Notes: a model not told the origin generated them from the sequence alone. Shown: positions 17,464-25,634, counted from the stretch's first letter. The stretch is 64,000 bases of DNA from Microbulbifer sp. MKSA007 (GCA_032615215.1 CP128433.1:1571501-1635500), one strand, 5' to 3'. Program-made: numbers and translations.

Positions 17464-18234
17464 TTAAATATTATTTGTATCGTTTACGGTTTCTTCAAGC
17501 ATCTCTGAAAATTCTTTGGGCTTGGCCCGATAAATCACATGATCACCATTAAATGTACGAATTGTCCATTTCCGCTCTACTGCCCGATGCCAAGAGGGAT
17601 CTTTAGCTCTATCGGCTTTCGACACCCCCTCAGGAATAAAAGCTACATAAGTGACATTGAGTTTTTTGGCCAGAGGATTCTTATACGATACAGGTTCCGT
17701 AAGTGTTTTTAATGGCTGCGTAACATCTCGTGGAAATTCGGAATTAACATCAATCCATGAGAAGTGAACTTGACCATTTACCACTTTATGTTCCGCAGGT
17801 ATTGGCTGCCCCTCCATCATTGACATGCCATCCTCAGGTACTTTCGCGTCTAAAAATGTAACATGATGAATTCGCTCTGGAATACGATCGATAACTCCGG
17901 TGATTACCATGCCACCATAGCTATGGCCTACAAGTACCACATTTTTCAATTTTTCAAAAATAATCAGGTTAACGATATCGTTGATATGTGTAGTTAAGTT
18001 AATATCAGGAGAGGAAAGATGATGCCTCTCACCTAACCCCGTCAGTGTTGGCCTGTAGACGGTATGACCTTTAGCGCTAAGATGTTTACCAACCTCTTTC
18101 CAGTCCCATCCACCGCCTGTAGCACCATGTACCAAAACAAAGGTGTGATAATCTTTTTTTGTATCAACTTCTTCAGCAACAGTTTCAAATGTCGCAAATA
18201 TTAAGAATATTACTAATGAGAATATAGTTTTCAA
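17464..18234 (-). CDS. Cassette gene: secreted alpha/beta hydrolase
   Basis: 256 residues with a signal peptide (MKTIFSLVIFLIFATFETVA). The fold is alpha/beta-hydrolase: oxyanion-hole region LVHGATGGGWDW, nucleophile elbow VLVGHSYGG with Ser105, and a C-terminal GDHVIYRAKP carrying the catalytic His. The HGATGGGWDW and GERHHLSS wording is typical of the salicylate/methyl-ester esterase (MES-like) branch, so an esterase acting on a small ester is plausible; the substrate is unknown. Its attC, at its 3' side, is split by intron copy 1. Confidence 0.85.
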   Translation of the reverse strand: MKTIFSLVIFLIFATFETVAEEVDTKKDYHTFVLVHGATGGGWDWKEVGKHLSAKGHTVYRPTLTGLGERHHLSSPDINLTTHINDIVNLIIFEKLKNVVLVGHSYGGMVITGVIDRIPERIHHVTFLDAKVPEDGMSMMEGQPIPAEHKVVNGQVHFSWIDVNSEFPRDVTQPLKTLTEPVSYKNPLAKKLNVTYVAFIPEGVSKADRAKDPSWHRAVERKWTIRTFNGDHVIYRAKPKEFSEMLEETVNDTNNI

Positions 18235-18293
18235 TGAAATCCCTCTTTTTGTATTCTTGATTTTCCACTTGCAAGTAAAATTGCTAATAAAGC

Positions 18294-18341
18294 AGTTAAC
18301 GCCTCAAGCTGCAGAGCGAAGCTTCCGATAGCCTTGACTTG
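18294..18341 (-). other. attC left part, interrupted by group II intron
   Basis: GTTAACGCCTCAAG...CTTGACTTG is a textbook attC. Joined across the intron to TTAAG at 19042 it restores CTTGTTAAG. Confidence 0.85.
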
Positions 18342-19041
18342 GTACGCCCGCCCAGTATGGGCGTGAACTAATGGAGTGAAAGCCCCATATAGGAAGATCA
18401 CCATTTAATGGGCTTCATTAAATGCTAACTACTAGCGAATGGCAACTGCAACACCGTGACTTTTGTGGGAAGGAAGCCGCTAGTAAGACTACGGACTGAA
18501 GAATATAAGTATCCTATAAGGCTTAGCCTGGAGGGGAGGTGGCCAAGGACACCGAAGCATTGTGATCTAATGTGTAGAGTAAATGATGCAGTTGTTTGGT
18601 GAAGTTCACGTTCTTATCTAGAGAGATCTGTTAAGCCTGCTGCTGTGAAGCTGTCAGTGTGGCCGCTAGTTCAAAAGTAGACCCAACCCGCTAGCCACCT
18701 TCGAGGGTATAGACAAAAAGCAGTGAAACACAGTAGCTCCTCAATCAGCATTGACCACGATGATTAAATAGAAGTTAGCTGACGGCATAGTAGCTAAGTG
18801 CCAAGATTAATACCTTGGACAGAGTTAAGGCCTGAACCTAAACTCTACGAGTTGAAAGAGTGGGCTAGCCTTCCAGTCGGATAAAGTTGAGGTAGGATAC
18901 CGCCATTATGCTTAGCTCAAATGAAGAGCTGCTCGACACTATCGTTGGGTAGAGATTCATTACGGATAGGGAACCACTCATTGCGGACCCGCATGATGGG
19001 TGGTGTGGGAACCGGTAGCAAAAAGCTACCGGTTATCCGAT
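18342..19041 (+). mobile_element. ORF-less group II intron, copy 2 (700 bp, best preserved)
   Basis: Same architecture as the copy at 16738. Domain V (about 18971-19007) is intact by eye: CCACTCAT pairs with ATGGGTGG, and TGCGGACCCGCA forms the apical stem. Domain VI is the hairpin CCGGTAGCAAAAAGCTACCGG; the 3' end is TTATCCGAT. There is no reverse-transcriptase frame. The first stem has an extra CCGC relative to copy 1. It sits at ACTTG^TTA of an attC, antisense to the cassette. Confidence 0.88.
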
Positions 19042-19347
19042 TTAAGATTGGTCCGTAGCTCTTTCCCATTCATCTGCATAGCCACTTGAGCGTAGATATG
19101 AACGTAGGGAGTTCATTATGTATTCGTTCCAAGCCTCAAGATCTTTATGGCCACAAACTAATCTTTCTTCCTCTATATCCTCTACAGATAAGTCAACCAT
19201 AGACCAGAAGAATTTTGCTAAATGAAACGCCTCGTCTCTATCAGAAACCATACCTTTAGAAATTATAAGGCTTGTTTTTTGATCGTCGAGGACGTTTGCG
19301 TAGTGAAGAATAATATCTTTTTCTTCTTCGAACCTATATTTGATCAT
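19042..19347 (-). CDS. Cassette gene pair, second gene: hypothetical acidic protein
   Basis: 101 residues, acidic and helix-rich (RFEEEKDIILHYANVL, KFFWSMVDLSVEDIEEERLV); no family recognised. Its stop TAA is formed by the first bases of the attC after the intron. It overlaps the upstream gene by 4 bases (ATGA), so the two are translationally coupled within a two-gene cassette. Confidence 0.6.
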   Translation of the reverse strand: MIKYRFEEEKDIILHYANVLDDQKTSLIISKGMVSDRDEAFHLAKFFWSMVDLSVEDIEEERLVCGHKDLEAWNEYIMNSLRSYLRSSGYADEWERATDQS

Positions 19348-19814
19348 AGAGCGTCTTGTGCCTCCCTAATAACCGACATTCTGTCAGCAAGCCAAATGAG
19401 CTTTTGATGTAATTGGGCTGTGGTCATTTTTCGAGTGACCGTCAAGAAATAATGCTGTTTATCCCTCTCGTCAGCGATAAATTCAAGTCCTTCTGGTAAA
19501 TCACATTTTTCTATTACCCAAAATACATCGACTGGGCTACCTTTGGCATGTTTCTTTTTTAGTTTGTACTGATCCTTTAAGTGCTGCCAATGAGCCGAAA
19601 ACGATAGCCCCATTTGAGAATGCGGTATAACCCATTGCTTACACTGTGAAAAAAGGTAATCTTTCTCTCGAATATTGTTGTATGTTTTACCTTGTTTATC
19701 ATCCATATACAGAGTCGGATGCTCACCTCTTTGTGTTGGTCGTGCAAAAAAAGCATCATAACTTTTAATGTACTCTCGAATATCTTGAATTATCCGAAAC
19801 TGTTCCATATTCAC
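19344..19814 (-). CDS. Cassette gene pair, first gene: hypothetical protein
   Basis: 156 residues, soluble, basic and aromatic (QCKQWVIPHSQMGLSFSAHW, KKKHAKGSPVDVFWVIEKCD). No family recognised. It is coupled by a 4-base overlap to the acidic 101-residue protein; a basic protein followed by a small acidic protein recalls toxin-antitoxin or effector-immunity pairs, but no catalytic motif supports that. Confidence 0.6.
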   Translation of the reverse strand: MNMEQFRIIQDIREYIKSYDAFFARPTQRGEHPTLYMDDKQGKTYNNIREKDYLFSQCKQWVIPHSQMGLSFSAHWQHLKDQYKLKKKHAKGSPVDVFWVIEKCDLPEGLEFIADERDKQHYFLTVTRKMTTAQLHQKLIWLADRMSVIREAQDAL

Positions 19815-19830
19815 ATTCCATGTCTAAAAT

Positions 19831-19875
19831 CTTAACGTTGCCAGCACACGCAGTGTGCGATCGTACCTGTGTTTG
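19831..19875 (-). other. attC left part, interrupted by group II intron
   Basis: It begins CTTAACGTTG, has hairpin arms GCACAC/GTGTGC, and ends GTGTTTG before the intron; TTATGCG resumes at 20290. Confidence 0.7.
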
Positions 19876-20289
19876 GTACGCTCAGCATAGGTGTGGACTA
19901 ATCGGGTAATAGCCTCCCTGTATGAGGGTCACCATTATATGGGTTTCATTAAATGCTAACTACTAGCGAATGGCAACTGCGACACCGTGAGGTCTTGTGG
20001 GGAGGGAGCCGCTAGCAAAACTACGAGCTGACGAACAGAAACATCATATAAGGCTTAGCCTGGAGGGGAGGCGGCCAAGGACACCGAAGCTGCGTGATCT
20101 AACGGGTAGGGTAAGTAATGCAGTTGTTTAGTGAAAGTTTACGTTCTTATCTGGGGAGATCTGTTTAACTTGCTGCCGTGAAGCTGTCAGCGTGGCCGCT
20201 GATTCATAAATAGGACCAGCTAGCCGCTATTGCGGATTGGCACGATGGGTAGCGTGGGAGCTGGTAGCTAAAACTACCGGCTACCCGAT
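19876..20289 (+). mobile_element. ORF-less group II intron, copy 3 (414 bp, internally deleted)
   Basis: The 5' half parallels the other copies (CTACGAGCTGACGAACAGAA, TTCTTATCTGGGGAGATCTG). After TCATAAATAGGACC it jumps directly to a degenerate domain V and the domain VI hairpin GGTAGCTAAAACTACC, ending CTACCCGAT. About 290 bases of domain III/IV present in the other copies are missing. It occupies the same attC position as the others. Confidence 0.8.
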
Positions 20290-20345
20290 TTATGCGCCTG
20301 TCCCTGCCTTGTCACAGCGACATCTATGTAGTGACCAAATAGTGC

Positions 20346-20591
20346 TTATTTACGATTAGCCCACGGAGAGTTATTTTCAAAAGTTGAGATATACAGATCC
20401 TCGACTTTATCTCGTGCCCACTGGGTTTTGCGTAAAAACTTGAGCGAAGACTTAATTGATGGGTCGCTCTTAAAGCAATTGATATTGATCCTATCTGCCA
20501 AACCATCCCAGCCATAATGCTCCTGCAAACGTGTAACAACTTTCTCAAGAGTAATACCGTGTAGCGGATTATTTGGTTGATCTTTACTCAT
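20346..20591 (-). CDS. Cassette gene: VF530 family DNA-binding-like protein
   Basis: 81 residues matching the VF530 (DUF2132) family: PNNPLHGITLEKVVTRLQEHYGW near the N-terminus, then FKSDPSIKSSLKFLRKTQWAR and KVEDLY. These are small proteins found in several gammaproteobacterial integrons and chromosomes; a relative was annotated as DNA-binding from structure, but the cellular role is unknown. Its attC lies at its 3' side and is split by intron copy 3. Confidence 0.85.
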   Translation of the reverse strand: MSKDQPNNPLHGITLEKVVTRLQEHYGWDGLADRININCFKSDPSIKSSLKFLRKTQWARDKVEDLYISTFENNSPWANRK

Positions 20592-20612
20592 TTTTCAATT
20601 AATACTCTATGT

Positions 20613-20717
20613 TTAATGGCGCATAATGCTGTGAACATGGGCTGATGAAGTTGGCACCTAATCGCAAATAAAATTAGGTGACAGGCTTGCAAGTCCTTTC
20701 CCTTAACTTATTATGTG
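20613..20717 (-). other. attC recombination site (degenerate)
   Basis: It runs from TTTAATGGCGC to AACTTATTATG (G to A change in the usual CTTGTTATG), with internal hairpin CACCTAAT/ATTAGGTG. It sits between a gene start and the next stop. Confidence 0.5.
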
Positions 20718-20728
20718 TTTAAAGCCCT

Positions 20729-21046
20729 TTAATAATTATAATTGATATACATAATAAATGTGGATATAAGTAATATAGTGATAAATTGTTTGAATCTTTG
20801 ATTACTTCGTTTTGTTAACTTTTGAGTAAAGGTGGTATCTGTTTCGATAGCATCTTTTAATAGAATGTTTGAGCTAGATTGCAATAGTTCACCTATCTTG
20901 TCAGCTTCCTCTGGGCTAATTTCAGCCTTCGATGACATTTCAGATATCCTCTGGTGAATCGATGAGAGCTCATTGTATTCAGCCTTGTTGATTTTACCTG
21001 ACTGAAAAAACTCTTCCTGCTTTTCTCTCAGTGTAGTTACATCCAC
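20729..21046 (-). CDS. Cassette gene: hypothetical tail-anchored protein
   Basis: 105 residues. It is mostly helical and charged (TLREKQEEFFQSGKINKAEY), then has a C-terminal hydrophobic helix (FITILLISTFIMYINY) at about residues 87-103, suggesting a C-terminal membrane anchor. No family recognised. Confidence 0.6.
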   Translation of the reverse strand: MDVTTLREKQEEFFQSGKINKAEYNELSSIHQRISEMSSKAEISPEEADKIGELLQSSSNILLKDAIETDTTFTQKLTKRSNQRFKQFITILLISTFIMYINYNY

Positions 21047-21059
21047 AATTCTTCCTTAC

Positions 21060-21168
21060 CTATAACGCCTTGCACAAGTGCCGCTGGAATGGAGCCGCTT
21101 TGTGCTAGCGTAGCGTACAGCACAAAGCGAACGGAGTATAGGTGGTGGGATGCAGCAACTTGTTAAAA
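21060..21168 (-). other. attC recombination site
   Basis: A textbook site: TATAACGCCTTGCAC on the left, GCAACTTGTTAAAA on the right, with a long central stem around TTTGTGCT/AGCACAAA. Confidence 0.92.
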
Positions 21169-21170
21169 GC

Positions 21171-21506
21171 TCACTGGGACCAGTAACCCAATATATGGTA
21201 TTTGCCAGACTCTTCAGGTTTTAAACGAATGCCGAGAGCTTTAAAGCCAGGGCAGGTAATGAGAGCATGATTGGTAGCGCTACCATCACCTATTGGTTGT
21301 TTGGCATCACCTTCGAGAATGTTGAGGGTGCATAACGAGCTAATGCTTTGCCGCTTATTGAATTCTGACTGTGTTCTGTTTCCGACGTGAACAAAGCTAT
21401 CTGTACTCCCTGATTCTAATAGAGATCTGACCGCTGTTGAAAATGTCTGATATGATAAGGCACTAGAGGATAGAGCAAACAAAATAAATGCTGCGATAGT
21501 TTTCAT
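21171..21506 (-). CDS. Cassette gene: small secreted protein
   Basis: 111 residues starting MKTIAAFILFALSSSALSYQ, a clear signal peptide. The mature part has cysteines in SSLCTLNIL and ITCPGF that may pair. No family recognised. The start at 21506 is preferred because upstream codons would run into the attC at 21509. Confidence 0.6.
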   Translation of the reverse strand: MKTIAAFILFALSSSALSYQTFSTAVRSLLESGSTDSFVHVGNRTQSEFNKRQSISSLCTLNILEGDAKQPIGDGSATNHALITCPGFKALGIRLKPEESGKYHILGYWSQ

Positions 21507-21508
21507 AA

Positions 21509-21600
21509 CTATTAACGCCTTATACGATAGGCTAGTGGAACGACGTGCAGCGAGTCCAGTCTGTATCCTTTGTGGGCGATTGTGCCACAATTTGTAAGTA
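21509..21600 (-). other. attC recombination site
   Basis: CTATTAACGCC on the left; CACAATTTGTAAGTA on the right is a slightly degenerate TTGTTA end adjoining the next gene's stop. Confidence 0.75.
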
Positions 21601-21981
21601 CTATTTAACAGCATTGATCTGAACTACCGTGACATTAGCAATGCGACCACCGCGCCACCAAGTCCCTTTTGTACCAATCTTAAGCCTTTTATGGTGATAC
21701 TCACGGCGCTCTTCAATTAATATCCACATATTGGCAAAGCCTTCATTAGGAATATTACCTGGAGTAGTATCTCTTATGACTCTGCCATCTTCATCAAGAA
21801 TCTCTGGCCAGATCATGTGTATACCTTCAACTTGCGGATCATCCCCGTCATATAGAAAATCCACTCTCATTCCTTGACCCGGCTTGGCATTTTTATTCTC
21901 TTCAGATAAGTCTATCTTGTACCTGACTACAAAATCCGGCTTTCTTCCACATCTTTCTTCATAAGGTATATGTTCTTTCAT
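21601..21981 (-). CDS. Cassette gene: hypothetical soluble protein
   Basis: 126 residues, beta-rich, no signal peptide (FVVRYKIDLSEEN, RVDFLYDGDDPQVEGIHMIW). No catalytic motif or family is recognised. Its stop TAG directly adjoins the attC, typical of cassettes. Confidence 0.6.
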   Translation of the reverse strand: MKEHIPYEERCGRKPDFVVRYKIDLSEENKNAKPGQGMRVDFLYDGDDPQVEGIHMIWPEILDEDGRVIRDTTPGNIPNEGFANMWILIEERREYHHKRLKIGTKGTWWRGGRIANVTVVQINAVK

Positions 21982-21986
21982 ATATT

Positions 21987-22061
21987 GTGTTAACGCGAAG
22001 TTGTGGGGCTCCGTAGGCGTCCCTAGCAGTTTGCTGCCGAACGCCGACGTTTTGTGATACC
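21987..22061 (-). other. attC recombination site
   Basis: GTGTTAACGCGAAGTTG on the left and CGACGTTTTGTGATAC on the right. Confidence 0.65.
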
Positions 22062-22069
22062 TACTGGTT

Positions 22070-22501
22070 TTATTGCATAAATGTGGTTCGCAAAGCGCTC
22101 ACTGTTAAGGCTATTAATGGAATGTTTGATAGAGCAAATATTAAAAACCTGATTTCAATTTTGTTGAAAGTTGCTTGCACAATACTATGAATTACTCGAA
22201 TAGCGACATAGGTCCATGCCAGAATAAAATTTATGCCATCTCCTGCGCCAAGGACTGCAAGTGATATTGCCAAAGCATAGAAAATAGTTGGTTGCTCCAT
22301 GAGATGATTATAATTATCAGCTTTCCAACGAACATGGGGAGGTAGGGTTGACATTTGCTCTCCGCGAGGAGCATTCGGATCAAGCTTTAATTTAGCTTTC
22401 TTCACTGCAGGCAATCGTGTTGCGTACATCCACAACCACATAACCATTGACCAAGCTATCAAGGCAATTACAGGCTGAATTATTTGGGTACTTTCAATCA
22501 T
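22070..22501 (-). CDS. Cassette gene: MAPEG family membrane protein
   Basis: 143 residues with four membrane segments, of the MAPEG type (membrane-associated proteins in eicosanoid and glutathione metabolism). Diagnostic are the loop after TM1 with RLPAVKKAKL, then VRWKADNYNHLMEQPTIFYALA, and RVIHSIVQATFNKIEIRF, which place the Asn/His/Glu and the basic residues where glutathione-binding members have them. Bacterial members are usually of unknown substrate; glutathione transferase or peroxidase-like detoxification is plausible. Confidence 0.85.
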   Translation of the reverse strand: MIESTQIIQPVIALIAWSMVMWLWMYATRLPAVKKAKLKLDPNAPRGEQMSTLPPHVRWKADNYNHLMEQPTIFYALAISLAVLGAGDGINFILAWTYVAIRVIHSIVQATFNKIEIRFLIFALSNIPLIALTVSALRTTFMQ

Positions 22502-22639
22502 TCGTTGATTCCTTTTTATTATTTACTGATGTTAGAGAGCTGAACAGAGCATAATGACCACAACAGGAGCAGCTGGAGTGTTGGTCGTCCTGCGTAAGGC
22601 TGCAAGCCTGGAATATACTGATCGGCCTTACTTTCATGG

Positions 22640-23017
22640 CTACTTTTTCGGTGGAACTCTTGTCGATACAGCTTGGATTTCATTCTCGAAATATGTTCTC
22701 GGATCGGTATCATTCAAAAATATAAAAGATTCGGGTTTAATACCAGACTCAATAGCACGGGATTCTTCACGCGAGAGAATTAGAGACTTTTTAGGGGCCA
22801 CCCATATCTCCTTATAAGTTCCTTCATAGGTTTCAAGATACCACTTACCTCTCTGTGGATCTCCTTTTTTAAAGGGGTTGTCTTGAGGGGAATTCTTTGT
22901 TTCCTTAGAATATTTGAACCAATTTTTATCTAAATCTAGTTCTAGAATGCAACCTCTCGTAGCAACATTTCCGTCTACAAGAATATACGTCCAATAGGCC
23001 CGGTCAGCATTGATCGA
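22640..23017 (-). pseudogene. Cassette gene lacking a start codon (5'-truncated)
   Basis: An open frame of 125 codons reads ...ADRAYWTYILVDGNVATRG, then KGDPQRGKWYLETYEGTYKE and ends STRVPPKK. Its composition looks like a real soluble protein, but no ATG, GTG or TTG exists near its upstream end, where a TAG precedes TCG ATC AAT. The 5' part was probably lost when two cassettes fused, since the region between 23018 and the VOC gene is only about 20 bases and has no full attC. No family recognised. Confidence 0.5.
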
Positions 23018-23038
23018 CTAATGTGCTTGGTATGTATT

Positions 23039-23410
23039 TTACTCATTAATTACACAAAACCCATTACCAAAAGGATCTGAGCAATATGCAATAGTACCCC
23101 AGTCACCTCTTTCTCCTCCTTCATGCTTTCCGCCTAGTTTAACAATTCGCTTAACTATTTCATCTACGTTTTCAGTTAGAAAGTCAATATGAACGGGGGT
23201 CCAATGACGAGAATAATTTCGCTCAGCTGTCTCGGTGGGGGCTGCTGCTGATCGAGCCTCTTTCTCTTGTAGATAAATATCACAGTTCTCTACTGAAATT
23301 ACTGACATCCCAGCTTGATCCCTTAGCTTTTTACAACCAAGAGCTTTAATATAAAAATCCTCAGCTTGTTTAATGTTAGAAACATCAATACTTATAGAGA
23401 GCTTTATCAA
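23039..23410 (-). CDS. Cassette gene: VOC (glyoxalase/bleomycin-resistance) family protein
   Basis: 123 residues with the beta-alpha-beta-beta-beta repeats of the vicinal oxygen chelate fold: opening strand IKLSISIDVSNIKQAEDFYIKALGCKKL, central TPVHIDFLTENVDEIVKRIVKLGGK and closing YCSDPFGNGFCVI. Possible metal ligands are His in VHIDF and Glu in CVINE. Such cassette-borne proteins may bind or modify toxic small molecules; the substrate is unknown. Confidence 0.85.
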   Translation of the reverse strand: MIKLSISIDVSNIKQAEDFYIKALGCKKLRDQAGMSVISVENCDIYLQEKEARSAAAPTETAERNYSRHWTPVHIDFLTENVDEIVKRIVKLGGKHEGGERGDWGTIAYCSDPFGNGFCVINE

Positions 23411-23424
23411 AATATATTCTCTTT

Positions 23425-23520
23425 TATTGATTTATGATAAATGACGGCTACAACAGGGACGACCAGCACATAACTGCTTGTGCTTGCTAGGCTGATGCAC
23501 TCTAAACGGATCAGAAAAAG
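23425..23520 (-). other. Possible degenerate attC
   Basis: This gap between two cassette genes contains ATGATAAATGACGGC on the left, a GCTTGTGCTTGC stem region, and AAAAGTTACGCC at the right. It does not match the consensus cleanly. Confidence 0.35.
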
Positions 23521-23847
23521 TTACGCCTCTACTTTAAATAAAATTGGAATTCTATGCAGTCCTTCACTTGGATTTGGCAGCCATGTAGATAGGTAAAAAT
23601 TTGAATGCTTTGCCAAGCATTCTGCATAAGCGCGTAATTCTTCAGGATTAATGTCCTCTGGTTTAGTATCAATCAATGTGCCATTCTTCGCAATAGTGAG
23701 AGCGATTACAAAGCTGCCTTCAATATTTCGCTCTCCTAAATACTCCACATGAGGCGTGCAAAAACCGATCGAAGTAGCTGTAGCAGTGGAGATCTCTGTT
23801 AAGAGGATAGCCAGCAACATTACTTTAAATATATTGTGAATCATCAA
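23521..23847 (-). CDS. Cassette gene: small exported protein
   Basis: 108 residues with a signal-like N-terminus (NIFKVMLLAILLTEISTATAT). The mature region EGSFVIALTIAKNGTLIDTKPED followed by ECLAKHSNFYLSTWLPNP loosely resembles the C-terminal fold of TonB-like or energy-transducer domains, but this is weak. Cysteines at GFCTPHV and YAECLAK may pair. Confidence 0.6.
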   Translation of the reverse strand: MMIHNIFKVMLLAILLTEISTATATSIGFCTPHVEYLGERNIEGSFVIALTIAKNGTLIDTKPEDINPEELRAYAECLAKHSNFYLSTWLPNPSEGLHRIPILFKVEA

Positions 23848-23851
23848 ATAT

Positions 23852-23950
23852 GTCCAACGCTTTGCTAATGAGCAGCCGAAGTAACGCGCAGGCTATCCTG
23901 TGGAGGCCGAGCTTTTCGTGGTCGGAACGAAATTGAGAAACTTGTTATCA
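23852..23950 (-). other. attC recombination site
   Basis: TCCAACGCTTTGCTAATGAG on the left, GAGAAACTTGTTATC on the right, with central stem GCCGA...TCGG. A close relative of the site at 33413. Confidence 0.9.
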
Positions 23951-24262
23951 TCTTTTACCACGTAACTTTGCCCTTAACGCTCGTACACCTACAGGCTTTA
24001 AAGCACAGTACTTTGCAAACAGTAACTCGCTCAGAAACGGGACTATGATAAGTACTATACCGAACACAACCCAACTCTTACTGGCCAAACCCAATATAAT
24101 AGCCAGCATTGGAATAGTGGCGCCTATAAATGCGAGTACCCATTTTGACAACGAAGTGTACTCGTACTGAAAGAAGCGCTTTTCACAGTGCATGCGGTTT
24201 GAAAAAGACAGCATTCTGACTTTTACCGCTTGCTTTCCATATTGTGGGCACTTTCTTATCAT
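23948..24262 (-). CDS. Cassette gene: two-TM protein with degenerate zinc-ribbon start
   Basis: 104 residues: MIRKCPQYGKQAVKV...MHCEKRFF at the N-terminus looks like a decayed zinc ribbon (one Cys of each pair remains), then two hydrophobic segments (VLAFIGATIPMLAIILGLA and VVFGIVLIIVPFLSELLF). Proteins of this layout recur in marine integron cassettes; their function is unknown. Confidence 0.6.
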   Translation of the reverse strand: MIRKCPQYGKQAVKVRMLSFSNRMHCEKRFFQYEYTSLSKWVLAFIGATIPMLAIILGLASKSWVVFGIVLIIVPFLSELLFAKYCALKPVGVRALRAKLRGKR

Positions 24263-24263
24263 G

Positions 24264-24345
24264 GCTTATAACGCCAAGCTTCGTGACTGCTGTGAAGCGG
24301 ATGCGTATCAGCGGCTCCAGCCACGGTAGTGCCGAACAAGAGTGC
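24264..24345 (-). other. attC, left end clear, right end eroded
   Basis: GCTTATAACGCCAAGCTTCG on the left with hairpin arms CTGTGAAGCGG/CAGCGGCT, but no CTTGTTA is found on the right. Confidence 0.5.
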
Positions 24346-24364
24346 TTTGCTATGCATTTTCCGG

Positions 24365-24663
24365 TCAATCAGAAAAAAATCCCCATTCAATATCTGCTGC
24401 ATTTAGGCAAAAACTCCAATTACTTCTCGGCAGTCTTTTGTAATCAAAGCCAATAATAGGCAATGGATATTCAAGCAAGTCTTCTCCATCAGTTAAATCC
24501 TGCTCATATCGTTCTTGAATATTAGAAAATTTAAAGGATTTTCATTCTTTATGATTATATGCAGGAGAAATAGTGATAATCGAGGTTTTGCCGTTTTTTT
24601 CTCACGATACAAGATCATGAGCTACATTACCTCCTAATGCAACTTTTTCGACTTTTGATAGCA
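24365..24663 (-). pseudogene. Decayed cassette gene with in-frame stops
   Basis: One frame reads LVLSKVEKVALGGNVAHDLVS-stop-EKNGKTSIITISPAYNHKE-stop-KSFKFSN, then QERYEQDLTDGEDLLEYPLP and ends EWGFFSD. Two TGA/TGA-type interruptions break an otherwise coherent protein, so this is a dying cassette gene. It is bounded by attC sequences at 24264 and 24662. No family recognised. Confidence 0.5.
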
Positions 24664-24769
24664 CTAACGCGTTGCTCAGTTGCGGCCTGAATGGAGCTTG
24701 CATTGTACTAATGTTTTCTAGCACAATACAAATGGAGTGTAGGATGTCAATTGTAGCAATTCGTTATGG
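24662..24769 (-). other. attC recombination site
   Basis: ACTAACGCGTTGCTCAG on the left, GCAATTCGTTATGG on the right, with arms GCATTGTACTA/TAGCACAATAC. It is the last attC before the Rhs block. Confidence 0.8.
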
Positions 24770-25622
24770 CATTTTTGACGGACGGGGGAATTGGAATTCT
24801 AACTTAGCTAAATGCATGTTTGTGCGAATTTTCTGAACATATGTTCCCAAGTGATTTCCAGGATTGTAAGGAATATAAATTCCCTTTGTATTTGCGAAGA
24901 ATATCAGATTGGCGGAATGTGGATGGCATTATGGCGCCATTGCAGATTTAATATACGCCTCTAGATACTTATCTCCGGCCGTATATCTCTATTTAACAAA
25001 AATTCAACTATTAAGTAAAAATATCTTTGAATAACTTGGTTATAGAAAAAACTACAATCTATCTGTTTTGTGGAGGTGGTCTTGAGGCGCTTATTCCTGG
25101 TGGTTGTGGATCATTTCTTTTTTAAAACTCTTTGAAATTCAATAAATATTTTGTAGAGCGTTAGCGTCCAAGGATAAACGCCTTAAGGCATTTACCTTGT
25201 GGGAGGGGTAATACTTAAGTGTCAATCTTGGCTGAAAAATTCAAATCTAAGTGCTATGAGCTGTAATTAAATGGCTGCAGATTTTCTTTGCGTTTTCATG
25301 ACTATCGACATTGAATTTAGAATAGTGTTTACTAGATTCTCCATGGGCGATTTCAGAAAAGTTTTGAAGTGAAGAGCCAAGCTCTTTCATTGGCCGCCTA
25401 TGGTTTAAATATTTTTTTCTGTAGTATTTTTAATTAACAGGTTTGTTCAAGCGCCAATTATTTTTAAGTTTCTGTCAGTATCTATAAAGCAAAAACTGAT
25501 CGGGAGGGCTTTAGTATTTGGCACTTAAATTGCCTTTTATCTTAAAAAAACTTTCTGCCGTATTAAGAGGGCTTTTTGTTAAAAAATGGGCAAGCCTGTG
25601 GCTGTATATATCATAAACATTA
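24770..25622. other. Intergenic region upstream of the Rhs locus
   Basis: About 850 AT-rich bases with no gene seen on either strand. A near-perfect inverted repeat, GGATAAACGCC/GGCATTTACC around a TTAA centre (25172-25196), could be an operator or small structured RNA. Confidence 0.4.
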
Positions 25623-25634
25623 ATGGGAACTAAC

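Noticed and set aside
16660..20289. Long near-identical 700-bp repeats taken first as duplicated cassettes or REP elements
   Set aside because: Their 5' GTACG start, domain wording, domain V/VI hairpins and precise position inside attC identify them as group II intron RNAs instead.
22519..22817. Open frames at 22519-22713 (-) and 22554-22817 (+)
   Set aside because: They overlap attC-like sequence and the truncated cassette ORF, and the plus-strand frame is antisense to it.
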